In this document: positions 9,921 to 19,832 of the stretch, piece by piece
How positions within the stretch are numbered: the stretch's first letter is position 1
Layout of the letters: each line of letters begins with the position of its first letter
From: Gilliamella mensalis
Lineage (GTDB): Bacteria > Pseudomonadota > Gammaproteobacteria > Enterobacterales > Orbaceae
NCBI RefSeq assembly: GCF_900103085.1
Contig: NZ_FMWR01000007.1
Location: forward strand, 124,001-188,000
DNA: 64,000 nucleotides
Direction: 5' to 3'
Made by a program: the position numbers and the translations under genes
The notes under the pieces: model-generated
Seen by the model: the letters and a program-made list of their open reading frames with translations, nothing else
What the model was told of the DNA's origin: nothing
Databases searched by the model: none

Positions 9921-11390
9921 ATGGTACCTGTTGTAGCACTTGTTGGTCGTCCAAATGTTGGAAAGTCGACTTTATTTAATCGGTTAACGCGAACCCGAGA
10001 TGCCTTAGTGGCTGACTTTCCTGGATTAACTCGTGATCGTAAGTATGGCAGAGCAGAAATTAAGGGCCATGAATATATCTTGATTGATACTGGTGGTATT
10101 GATGGCTCTGAAGATGGGGTTGAAAGCTTTATGGCTGAACAATCCCTGCAAGCAATAGAAGAAGCCGATATTGTTCTTTTCTTGGTTGATGCTAGAGCGG
10201 GTGCGATGCCTGCCGATCATGCTATTGCTAAACACTTACGTTCTCGTCAAAAAGCCACTTTTTTAGTGGCTAATAAAATTGATGGTATTGATGCCGATAC
10301 TGCGATTTCTGATTTTTATGGCTTAGGATTGGGTGAAATTCATCCTATTGCAGCTAGCCATGGTCGAGGTGTAAGCTCGTTAATTGAAACCGTATTAGAT
10401 CCTATTTTTCAGTTTGATGATGAACAAAATAGCGATTTTGACGACGAGGAACAATCTAGCGACTTATCTCAATGTTATGATGATTCCGATCTTGATGATA
10501 CAGAATCATTAATTAACCAACCTATAAAAGTTGCTATAGTGGGACGTCCAAATGTGGGTAAGTCCACACTAACTAATCGAATTTTAGGGGAAGAGCGCGT
10601 AGTTGTATATGATATGCCAGGCACAACGCGTGACAGTATCTATATCCCCATGACACGCGATGAACGTGAGTATATCTTGATTGATACCGCTGGCGTTCGT
10701 AAGCGTGGAAAAGTCACCGAAACTGTTGAAAAGTTTTCTGTCATTAAAACGTTACAAGCCATTGAAGATGCTAATGTTGTCATTTTAGTTATAGATGCCC
10801 GTGAAGGTATATCCGATCAAGACCTATCATTACTAGGGTTTATTATTAATAGTGGGCGCTCACTTGTGATAGCTGTTAATAAATGGGATGGCTTGTCACA
10901 AGATATCAAAGAACAAGTTAAAACGACACTAGATGATAGGCTAGACTTTATTGATTTTGCCAGAGTACACTTTATTTCTGCGTTGCATGGTAGTGGCGTT
11001 GGAAATTTATTTGATTCAATTCAAGAAGCGTATGATTGTGCAACCCGTCGTGTTAATACGGCATTATTAACCAAAATTATGCAAATGGCACAAGATGACC
11101 ATCAGCCTCCTTTGGTGCGAGGGCGTCGTGTTAAATTAAAATATGCGCATGCTGGGGGGTATAATCCACCCATTGTCGTTATTCATGGTAATCAAGTTGA
11201 AGACTTGCCTGATTCCTATAAGCGTTATTTGATGAACTATTTTAGACGCTCGCTAAAAATTATGGGCTCACCAATTCGAATTCAGTTTAAAGAAGGGGCT
11301 AACCCATTTGAAGGACGGAAAAATAGTTTAACCGCATCACAGCAACGTAAACGACGCCGATTGATGAAACATGTTAGAGGGCGAAAATAG
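9921..11390 (+). CDS. der: GTPase Der (EngA)
   Basis: This double GTPase acts in 50S ribosome subunit maturation. It has two G domains, each with the P-loop GRPNVGKS (residues 9-16 and about 207-214), DTGG or DTAG switch II motifs, and NKxD motifs NKID and NKWD. A C-terminal KH-like domain (about 375-470) ends in a basic tail ([14 protein letters not shown]). An acidic linker at 165-195 separates the G domains. The length of 489 compares with 490 in E. coli. yfgJ begins 3 bases after the stop. Confidence 0.97.
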   Translation: MVPVVALVGRPNVGKSTLFNRLTRTRDALVADFPGLTRDRKYGRAEIKGHEYILIDTGGIDGSEDGVESFMAEQSLQAIEEADIVLFLVDARAGAMPADHAIAKHLRSRQKATFLVANKIDGIDADTAISDFYGLGLGEIHPIAASHGRGVSSLIETVLDPIFQFDDEQNSDFDDEEQSSDLSQCYDDSDLDDTESLINQPIKVAIVGRPNVGKSTLTNRILGEERVVVYDMPGTTRDSIYIPMTRDEREYILIDTAGVRKRGKVTETVEKFSVIKTLQAIEDANVVILVIDAREGISDQDLSLLGFIINSGRSLVIAVNKWDGLSQDIKEQVKTTLDDRLDFIDFARVHFISALHGSGVGNLFDSIQEAYDCATRRVNTALLTKIMQMAQDDHQPPLVRGRRVKLKYAHAGGYNPPIVVIHGNQVEDLPDSYKRYLMNYFRRSLKIMGSPIRIQFKEGANPFEGRKNSLTASQQRKRRRLMKHVRGRK

Positions 11391-11393
11391 TTT

Positions 11394-12328
<935 letters not shown>

Positions 12329-12343
12329 TTTGTTTACCAATTA

Positions 12344-12381
12344 AAAGAGCAAGGCAGTGGTGCTATCTTGCTCTTTCCCTT
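12344..12381 (+). terminator. Hairpin terminator after adk
   Basis: The ten-base arm 12344-12353 (AAAGAGCAAG) pairs perfectly with 12367-12376 (CTTGCTCTTT) across a 13-base loop, and the descending arm runs into a pyrimidine-rich stretch. It lies 15 bases after the adk stop. The T-run is short, so efficiency is uncertain. Confidence 0.7.
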
Positions 12382-12456
12382 TCAATTTGGTTAATAGTGT
12401 TGCTTATATAGTAAAAACAAAAAGCGAATTTATAACTAATATTGTCAAAAAACATT

Positions 12457-12500
12457 CAGAAAAGCAATTGATTTTATTTGATTTTTTGATGTGTTTTGCT
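12457..12500 (+). repeat. Dispersed AT-rich repeat, copy A
   Basis: The first 22 bases follow the pattern CAGRWAGNNNN-TTGATTTTATT shared with copies at 12.5, 33.4 and 33.8 kb, then a T-rich stretch GATTTTTTG. It lies in the 311-base gap between adk and ybeD together with copy B. Nothing else recognisable is in that gap apart from the adk terminator. Confidence 0.6.
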
Positions 12501-12534
12501 TTATAAAAGTGAAAATATCCATTCAAAAATTAGT

Positions 12535-12590
12535 CAGGAAAGTTGTTGATTTTATTTAATTTTTTATTTTATTTGTGTTGGGTAAAATAG
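12535..12590 (+). repeat. Dispersed AT-rich repeat, copy B
   Basis: CAGGAAAG is followed by TTGATTTTATT, a T-rich stretch and then TTGGGTAAAATAG. The last part recurs in copy E near 51.6 kb (TTGGGTAAAAAATAG). It is in the same orientation as copy A, 78 bases apart. It has no coding potential. Confidence 0.6.
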
Positions 12591-12639
12591 CGCCTTATCC
12601 ATAACAATAAAACGCTATTTTAGGCGAAAAAGTAAAACG

Positions 12640-12906
12640 CTATAAAACCATTCTTACAATATCGATTTCACCCAACTCTTTATAAAGATTTTCGATTTGA
12701 TCAATATGCGTAGCATTAATGGTAATTGATACTGAATGATAATTTCCTTTACTACTCGGTTTAATTGATGGCGTATAATCACCCGGCGCATGACGTTGAA
12801 TCACAGATACCACTTTGTCAACAAGTTCAGGTTTAGCTTCGCCCATTACTTTGTAAGTGAAAGAACATGGGAACTCTAATAATTCATTTAATTTTGTTGG
12901 TTGCAT
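12640..12906 (-). CDS. ybeD: YbeD, DUF493 family regulatory protein
   Basis: This 88-residue protein ([56 protein letters not shown]) aligns along its whole length with E. coli YbeD (87 residues), an ACT-like fold protein of unclear function usually encoded near lipB and dacA. Neither of those genes is here. I start at ATG 12904-12906; a longer frame exists only by using a TTG ten codons upstream, which the family does not support. It is convergent with adk. Confidence 0.93.
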   Translation of the reverse strand: MQPTKLNELLEFPCSFTYKVMGEAKPELVDKVVSVIQRHAPGDYTPSIKPSSKGNYHSVSITINATHIDQIENLYKELGEIDIVRMVL

Positions 12907-13099
12907 AATTTTATATTTCTCTGTTAATAGGTTCAATGTATGGTATCAAGGATGATTACTATATATAGGCTGTTTATCACTCTTCAAGTAACGAACAGTA
13001 AACATCGCTTTTTAAAGTATATATTTTGAGCTATGATAAGAAAATTCTAACATAGTGAAATAAGCGTTTTTTACTATTTACCTATAAGGCTAAAACAAT

Positions 13100-14974
13100 A
13101 TGTCATCTAAATCCAAAAATAAAGAACCTTTTGGCACATTATTAGGTTATGCACCGGGCGGGGTTGCCATTTATTCTTCTGATTGTGAAACATTAGATCG
13201 AAATCAATATCCAAATGATGGAGCATTTCGTAGCTATTCTGGCTATGAGTATATGGGATATAAATGGCAATGTGTTGAATTTGCAAGGCGTTTTTTATTC
13301 TTAAATTACGGTATCGTTTTTACGGATGTAGGGATGGCGCACGAAATTTTTTCACTACGCTTTTTAAGGCAAGTTGTTAACGAGGCGATTTTACCTTTGC
13401 AAGCATTTGCTAATGGTAGCAAAAAAGCGCCAGTAGCAGGATCTTTATTGGTATGGGATGATGGTGGCGTATTTGATAAAACAGGTCATGTTGCTATTAT
13501 CACTGAAGTATTTGAAGATAAAGTCCGGATTGCTGAACAAAATGTAATACATACACGTTTACCCATCGGGCAGCAATGGACGCGTGAGCTTAAAATGACG
13601 GTGTCTAGTGAAGGTTATCATTTACATGATACGTTTGATGATACGAAAATTTTAGGTTGGATGATTCAAACTGATAACACTGAGTATAGTTTACCTCAAT
13701 CTAAAATTCCTCAGCCTTTACTTCAAATTCATAGTGCCCATATTAAAAATGAAGGTCAATTCGATAAAAAATGGTTAGATGAATCAGATCCATTAGAACA
13801 TGCGTATGTTTTAGCGGCAGGTCATGCTATTAGCCATGATGATCATTATCGTTATTTCACTATTTCAGAAAGTGCTGAGCAGGAACTAATTCGAGCAACG
13901 AATGAATTACATTTAATGTATTTGCATGCCACCGACAAGGTATTAAAGGATGACAATTTATTACTTAATTTTAATATTCCTGAAATATTATGGCCAAGAT
14001 TAAGGCTTTCGTGGCAACAGCGTCGTTATCAAATGATTACAGGTCGATTAGATTTTTGTATGGATGAACGTGGCTTTAAAGTCTATGAATATAATGCTGA
14101 TTCGGCCTCTTGTCATACTGAAGCTGGGAAAATTTTAGCAAACTGGGCGACACAAGCAAGACTCAATATAGGGACAAACCCGAGTGAGGATTTACTTAAT
14201 GCTTTAGCGAATTGCTGGAGGCATAGTGATGCGCAAGCATTTGTACATATTATGCGTGATGATGACAGTGAAGAAAATTATCACGCTTTATTCATGCAAA
14301 AAGCCCTTACTTTGGCAGGAATTGATAGCAAAATTTTACGCGGACTAAGTGGACTGAGATGGGATAAACGAGGTCGGCTAGTGGACGATGAGGATCGCCA
14401 AGTCACTTGTGTCTGGAAAACATGGGCTTGGGAAACCGTTTTAGAACAGCTTCGACAAGAAAGCGAAGTTCAAGTTGCCGGTTTACCAATTCGTACTTGG
14501 CATCCTGATAATACCGTAAGATTAATTGATGTACTTTTACGGCCTGAGGTGTCTGTTTTTGAACCGTTATGGACTGTTATTCCAAGTAATAAGGCGATTT
14601 TGCCAGTATTGTGGTCATTGTTTCCTAACCATCGCTATTTATTAGAATCAACTTTTGAGCTTAACGAAAACCTAATAAAAAAAGGTTATGCGATAAAACC
14701 TATTGCAGGGCGAAGGGGCAGTAATATTGAATTAGTCAATAGTAAAGAGCAAATACTTGATAAAACACTTGGCAAATTTGCTAAACAAGAAAATATTTAT
14801 CAAGAGTTATGGTGTTTACCTAAAGTTGATGAAAGGTATTTACAGTTATGTACTTTTACAGTTGGTGGTCATTATGGCGGTACTTGTTTACGCTCTGATC
14901 CTACTTTAGTGATCAAAGGCGAAAGCGATATGCAGCCATTACGCGTGTTAACCGATGAAGAGTTTTTAAAATAA
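13100..14974 (+). CDS. gss: Glutathionylspermidine synthetase/amidase
   Basis: This bifunctional enzyme joins glutathione and spermidine with ATP and also hydrolyses the conjugate. The N-terminal CHAP-type amidase (about 1-200) has the nucleophile C58 in KWQCVEFARR and its histidine in TGHVAII. The C-terminal ATP-grasp synthetase (about 205-620) shows ITGRLDFCMDERGFKVYEY, YNADSASCHTE, and KPIAGRRGSNI. It matches E. coli Gss (619 residues) throughout; this one has 624. It stands alone with no polyamine genes next to it. Known function is polyamine storage and thiol protection. Confidence 0.97.
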   Translation: MSSKSKNKEPFGTLLGYAPGGVAIYSSDCETLDRNQYPNDGAFRSYSGYEYMGYKWQCVEFARRFLFLNYGIVFTDVGMAHEIFSLRFLRQVVNEAILPLQAFANGSKKAPVAGSLLVWDDGGVFDKTGHVAIITEVFEDKVRIAEQNVIHTRLPIGQQWTRELKMTVSSEGYHLHDTFDDTKILGWMIQTDNTEYSLPQSKIPQPLLQIHSAHIKNEGQFDKKWLDESDPLEHAYVLAAGHAISHDDHYRYFTISESAEQELIRATNELHLMYLHATDKVLKDDNLLLNFNIPEILWPRLRLSWQQRRYQMITGRLDFCMDERGFKVYEYNADSASCHTEAGKILANWATQARLNIGTNPSEDLLNALANCWRHSDAQAFVHIMRDDDSEENYHALFMQKALTLAGIDSKILRGLSGLRWDKRGRLVDDEDRQVTCVWKTWAWETVLEQLRQESEVQVAGLPIRTWHPDNTVRLIDVLLRPEVSVFEPLWTVIPSNKAILPVLWSLFPNHRYLLESTFELNENLIKKGYAIKPIAGRRGSNIELVNSKEQILDKTLGKFAKQENIYQELWCLPKVDERYLQLCTFTVGGHYGGTCLRSDPTLVIKGESDMQPLRVLTDEEFLK

Positions 14975-15248
14975 TTTTATAAAAAAACTTCAGTAAAGTA
15001 GATGTTTTACTATAAATTTAGCGCGCATCATATTATGTAATAATTAACTTAAAAATTTTAATAAACCAAATTGTTAAAGGTGCCTATTGAGGGTGTATAT
15101 AAAGCGTGCTATGTATTAGAACAATTAACAAAATATGGCTAAAAATTCATAATATCCAAAATGATACCAATTACAATAATGGCGTTTTCTGTTAAACTTA
15201 TTTTTATTGCGTAAAAATGCTTATAAGTCAAATAATAGAAAGGAATAT

Positions 15249-16799
15249 ATGACAAATACATTACTTCGAAGTGGTGATATTAAAGATTTTAAAATGCTTG
15301 GGCATGATGGTAAAGCCGCTTATTTAGTTGCAGCTCAAATCCGTGAAATGTTTAGGGTTAAATTAGGTAAACAATATGCCGATTATTTAGCTATTCCTCA
15401 ACGCAATGATCACGGCAATATTATCGATTGGTATATTCCTTTTGATTCAAATCAGCCTGATGGGCAATATGATATTGTTCCTTGGACTTCAGCTAGTGAA
15501 TCTGAGCAACAGTCAGCGCTGGCTTTACTGAAAGAATTTGAACATAAAGTGATTAATTTGGGCAAACAACTAGCCAGTAATCCTAATTTAGAAGGTGATC
15601 AACTGCTTTTTAGCCGTCTTATTTATGATCCAAAAAATAATGTTGATAGTGCCGAACCTAATTTGATGGCAATACGTTTTCCCAGTAATCAATTTGTTTA
15701 TATTGTTAACGGTAAACCGGTGATTACTTTCTGGGGATTTGTGTATCCGCACATCTCTCAGGGAAATTCTCCATTCTATAGTTTAGAATCGGTAGCAAAA
15801 GTTGCACAAGCAGCAGCCGTTACTTCTGCAACGCCAATTGATAATAAACCATGGTGGAAGCGTTGGTGGGTAGGGTTATTATCGTTATTATTGCTTTTAT
15901 TAGCGTTATTTTTGCTACGCGGTTGTTGGTTAAAACCCGAGCTATCGATTAATCCCAATGTATCTTTAGATAATAGTCATATTAATCAAGCAGAAAGAGA
16001 TGACAAACAGGATAAAAAAGCGATAGATCCAGCATTAAAAACTGAGCCAAGAGATGTGGTTGTTGATAATCGGTTCGGTGTCACGGGTAGTGCTATACCA
16101 AATGACACAATTTTAGACAATGCAACTAATACTCCAACTAACCCCAATGTAGCAAGTGATTCGGTTGATCATTCTGTAGCACCAGATAATGCAAATGAGG
16201 GTAATAATACTTCAAATCCAGATGCGCAAGATAATAAAAATGATCAAGTGACTGCGCCTGATGTGGGTAAAACAGATGATAAAGATGAAAAATCAACGCC
16301 TACCGATCCCGATAAAAAAGATAATACAGATGTTCAAAATGGACAAGACAAAGATAGCGCTGACCAAACTTCTTCGCCATCAGATAAAGACAATAAAGCA
16401 GATTCTAACTCTGCGGTTGATCAAACCAATAATTTAGCCTTACCAGCAGATGCAATCAAGCAAGGATCTACAAAATTCTTAGATGGTCAATGGTCTGCCA
16501 ATGGGGGTATTCAAGACAAAGCCACAGGTAAACCGTTGCAATTAAGTTATAACTTTAAAGATGGCAATGGCGAAGTCACTATAACACGTAGTGACGGTGT
16601 AAAATGTACAGGTAATGTTGGCACCGATATTAAAAATGCTAATTTAGGTATAGCGGGTAATACTGAGGCTGTTTGTAGTGATAACACCAAATATCAATTA
16701 CCCAAAATTCAATGTACACCAGGCAAAGATAATAAAGCCAATTGCCAAGGAATTTATAATAATGGGACTGCATTCCCAATAACGATGAAAAAACAATAA
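15249..16799 (+). CDS. srfA: SrfA-like membrane-anchored protein
   Basis: This 516-residue protein starts at ATG 15249 behind AAAGGA; a longer TTG-started frame from 15207 is less likely. The N-terminal domain (1-190) includes NIIDWYIPFDSNQ and ends in FVYIVNGKPVITFWGF. A membrane helix follows at about 202-227 (WWKRWWVG and a leucine run), then a low-complexity Asp/Asn/Lys/Ser linker (235-400) and a C-terminal domain with four or five cysteines (FLDGQWSANGG onwards). It precedes srfB and srfC, which supports SrfA of the srfABC locus (first known as SsrB-activated genes of Salmonella). Biochemical role is unknown. The N-terminal domain resembles those of the VWA proteins at 30.3 and 31.8 kb. 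Confidence 0.75.
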   Translation: MTNTLLRSGDIKDFKMLGHDGKAAYLVAAQIREMFRVKLGKQYADYLAIPQRNDHGNIIDWYIPFDSNQPDGQYDIVPWTSASESEQQSALALLKEFEHKVINLGKQLASNPNLEGDQLLFSRLIYDPKNNVDSAEPNLMAIRFPSNQFVYIVNGKPVITFWGFVYPHISQGNSPFYSLESVAKVAQAAAVTSATPIDNKPWWKRWWVGLLSLLLLLLALFLLRGCWLKPELSINPNVSLDNSHINQAERDDKQDKKAIDPALKTEPRDVVVDNRFGVTGSAIPNDTILDNATNTPTNPNVASDSVDHSVAPDNANEGNNTSNPDAQDNKNDQVTAPDVGKTDDKDEKSTPTDPDKKDNTDVQNGQDKDSADQTSSPSDKDNKADSNSAVDQTNNLALPADAIKQGSTKFLDGQWSANGGIQDKATGKPLQLSYNFKDGNGEVTITRSDGVKCTGNVGTDIKNANLGIAGNTEAVCSDNTKYQLPKIQCTPGKDNKANCQGIYNNGTAFPITMKKQ

Positions 16800-16808
16800 A
16801 GGTTATAT

Positions 16809-19800
16809 ATGCTTCCAGAATTACGCAATTATGGTCAAGAAGTGACACTGATTATGAATAGTGGTATTCAGTTTCTTGATTTTGCACTTAAAATCGATTG
16901 GAAAGATAATCAATGGCGCAGTAAAGTCAATGGAGCCTTTATTGATCCATCAGAAAGTGGTGCACTCATCAGGTTGATTGAAGATGTGGAAAGTGGTCAA
17001 TTTTTTACACCTGATAATCCAACATTTGCTGTCAAACCAACACAAGAAATTAGTGTTGATCAGTCGTTAAAATTATACGATGGTATTTGGTTACCTGTGC
17101 CTGTTTTGCGTTCAATACCGCCAGAGCGCTTTGATCAAGGACCGCATAATTGGAGTCGAGTTCGAATTGTTAGCATTCCTGAAGGTGAAGATCCTGATGG
17201 TAATACACATCGAATTACGTTTGCTTTTGATACAAAAGTATTTGCTAACTTACAAGATGTGGCTTATCTTGCTCCAACCGAAAATGATGTGATGACTGGT
17301 GCAGTCTTTAGTTTAGCCCATCGTTCTGATCAGGTTTCATGGTATTTAGAGCTCAAATGGATAACCAGTTGGTTAATTGATCTCTTTCAAGAGCTGGCGC
17401 CACAATCTGAGCGGTTAAAGATCCATAAAGATGATCTTAATCAAGAAATTAAAAGCAAATCTTATTATGGACACTACCTAAATATTATCCATTTACTTGC
17501 CGATTCATTGCAATTACCGACAATTAAAATTGTATCAAATAATAAAGATGATGTGGTGAAATCAATTCCTGTCGATATGATTTTAGATGTGGGTAATTCA
17601 CGTACTTGTGGGATTCTAATTGAAGATCATGCCCAAGATAAAGATAGTTTAAATCATCGTTATGAGCTTGAAATCCGCGATTTAACTCAGCCCGAACATA
17701 TTTATAATGAACCGTTTGAAAGTCGAGTTGAATTTGCCCAAACTTTTTTTGGCAAGGAACATTTTTCTTTGCAAAGTGGGCGACGTGACACGTTTCGTTG
17801 GCCAAGTATTGTCCGTGTTGGTCAAGAAGCAAGCCGACTTGCCAGTCGGCGTGAAGGCAATGAAGGCGCAACGGGACTTTCAAGCCCAAAACGTTATTTG
17901 TGGGATCAAGATAAATATGAACAAGGGTGGCGTTTTAACTCTCATTATGTAAAAAGTGATCATGAACCATTTGCAACGGCAGAGCCTTTTTCGAGTTTAA
18001 TTAATGAATATGGTGAAGCATTACATATTCTTAGCAATGATATTCAAGAAGAGTATGATCGCAAAATGCCGGTTTTCCACCCAAAATACTCTCGCAGTTC
18101 TTTGATGACGTTTATGTTATGTGAAGTATTAATGCATGCATTAATGCAAATGAATAGTGTCGCTCAGCGTAATAAACTAGAGCATGCGAAAACACCACGT
18201 AATTTACGTTCAATTATTTTAACGATTCCGCCAGCTATGCCAAAACCCGAACAAGCAATATTTAAAAGTTGCGTATATCAAGCCATCGGTTTGGTTTGGA
18301 AAAGCCTTGGGTGGGATAGTTCAGATGACAATATTGATTTCAATAACCCTGAGCAATTAAAAAGTGTTTGGTCAAATATTCCTGAAGTTTATATTCAATG
18401 GGATGAAGCGACTTGTGGCCAAGTTGTGTATCTTTTTAATGAAACACAAAATAATTATAATGGGCGATGTGAAGAGTTTATTGCCTCAATGATCCGTCCG
18501 GGGAAAGCTGATAAGCAAAAGCTAACGATTGCAACGGTTGATATTGGTGGTGGCACAACCGATTTAGTGATTAACGATTATCAATTAGACTACGGCGTTA
18601 ACGGGCAAGTCAACAGTAGTAATGCTTATATTGTGCCAACTCAGCTTTTTCGTGATGGATTCAAAGTGGCTGGGGATGATATTTTACTCGATATTATCCA
18701 AGATACCGTTATAACGGCCTTAACCAATGGTTTAAAACAAGCTGGAATTGCAGACCCTAACCCAATTTTGTCCACCATTATTGGCTCTCAGCAACTATCC
18801 ATTCAAGATGCGGTATTACGCCAGCAACTTACCTTACAGCTATTTACACCAATTGGATTACAAATATTAAAAGCGTACGAACTTTATGACCCATTACACA
18901 CAGAGCAACATGTCTATTGTTCTACTTTCGGTGAATTATTACAACATAATATGATGACCGATAACGTGCTCAATTTTATTAATGAACCGATTAAGCGCGC
19001 ATTAAATAATCCTGATTTTTCAGTACTTAACTTAAGTATTGAGATTAACCTTAAACGTATTCATTATTTGTTTATTCGGGGTGATTATTACAATATTTGT
19101 AAAACGTTTGATGCATTATCCGAAATTATTAGTTGTTATCAGTGTGATGTTCTTTTGTTAACTGGTCGTCCTTCGCGTTTACCTGGTATCCAAAGTTATT
19201 TCCGATCACGTTTATCTATGCCTGCTGGACGAATTTTACCTTTGCATGGTTATTATACAGGTGGTTGGTATCCTTTCCATAAACAAGAGCGAATTGATGA
19301 TCCTAAAACAACGGCAGCTGTGGGGGCGATGTTGTGCTTTTTAAGCAAGAATCTACGATTACCTAATTTCTATTTTAGATCCTCTAATATAGATTTATAT
19401 TCAACCGTTAAGTACATTGGACTTTTAGATAATCTTAATATGATTAAAAAAGAAAATGTCTATTACCAAGATATTGATTTGGATAATCCTGATTATGATT
19501 TTCCTAATCTCTCATTTGAAATTCGAGGTACTACAAGACTTGGTTTTAGGCAACTTGACATTGACCGTTGGCCGGCATCGCCTATCTATATTTTAACGAT
19601 TGAAAGCAGTGAAGTGGCTAAGCGATTAAGCGCTGAAGGCGTCGTGCTAGAAGTTACTTTAGGCATAAAAAATAAACAAAAAACGATCGAAAATTTTTAT
19701 ATTAAAGACGTAAAAGCCTCAGATAGGCGAGCCTGTAATAAACAGGATATTAAACTAAGTTTAAACACCATGGTTAACTCGGGGTTAATAAGTACGCAAT

Positions 19801-19832
19801 ATTGGCTTGATAGTGGAATGATAAAACGATGA
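16809..19832 (+). CDS. srfB: SrfB-like actin/Hsp70-fold ATPase
   Basis: This protein of 1007 residues belongs by length and motifs to the SrfB family. It carries the ASKHA (actin, sugar kinase, Hsp70) nucleotide-binding signs: phosphate-1-like MILDVGNSRTCGILIED near 257-274, phosphate-2-like ATVDIGGGTTDLVI near 575-588, and an adenosine-type segment VLLLTGRPSRLPGIQ near 781-795. The first 250 residues are a separate domain. It is 9 bases behind srfA and its stop overlaps the srfC start by 4 bases (ATGA). SrfB proteins are listed as putative virulence factors; ATPase activity is inferred from motifs only. Confidence 0.85.
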   Translation: MLPELRNYGQEVTLIMNSGIQFLDFALKIDWKDNQWRSKVNGAFIDPSESGALIRLIEDVESGQFFTPDNPTFAVKPTQEISVDQSLKLYDGIWLPVPVLRSIPPERFDQGPHNWSRVRIVSIPEGEDPDGNTHRITFAFDTKVFANLQDVAYLAPTENDVMTGAVFSLAHRSDQVSWYLELKWITSWLIDLFQELAPQSERLKIHKDDLNQEIKSKSYYGHYLNIIHLLADSLQLPTIKIVSNNKDDVVKSIPVDMILDVGNSRTCGILIEDHAQDKDSLNHRYELEIRDLTQPEHIYNEPFESRVEFAQTFFGKEHFSLQSGRRDTFRWPSIVRVGQEASRLASRREGNEGATGLSSPKRYLWDQDKYEQGWRFNSHYVKSDHEPFATAEPFSSLINEYGEALHILSNDIQEEYDRKMPVFHPKYSRSSLMTFMLCEVLMHALMQMNSVAQRNKLEHAKTPRNLRSIILTIPPAMPKPEQAIFKSCVYQAIGLVWKSLGWDSSDDNIDFNNPEQLKSVWSNIPEVYIQWDEATCGQVVYLFNETQNNYNGRCEEFIASMIRPGKADKQKLTIATVDIGGGTTDLVINDYQLDYGVNGQVNSSNAYIVPTQLFRDGFKVAGDDILLDIIQDTVITALTNGLKQAGIADPNPILSTIIGSQQLSIQDAVLRQQLTLQLFTPIGLQILKAYELYDPLHTEQHVYCSTFGELLQHNMMTDNVLNFINEPIKRALNNPDFSVLNLSIEINLKRIHYLFIRGDYYNICKTFDALSEIISCYQCDVLLLTGRPSRLPGIQSYFRSRLSMPAGRILPLHGYYTGGWYPFHKQERIDDPKTTAAVGAMLCFLSKNLRLPNFYFRSSNIDLYSTVKYIGLLDNLNMIKKENVYYQDIDLDNPDYDFPNLSFEIRGTTRLGFRQLDIDRWPASPIYILTIESSEVAKRLSAEGVVLEVTLGIKNKQKTIENFYIKDVKASDRRACNKQDIKLSLNTMVNSGLISTQYWLDSGMIKR

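Noticed and set aside
12582..12622. Inverted repeat TAAAATAGCG/CGCTATTTTA as a terminator for ybeD
   Set aside because: Neither side is followed by a T-run in the direction of transcription, and the loop is 21 bases. It partly overlaps repeat copy B.
15061..15140. 20-codon GTG-started frame before srfA
   Set aside because: No ribosome-binding site and no sign beyond chance in AT-rich DNA.
17524..17889. 121-codon minus-strand frame inside srfB
   Set aside because: It lies fully within the well-supported srfB frame, including its phosphate-binding segment, and has no ribosome-binding site.
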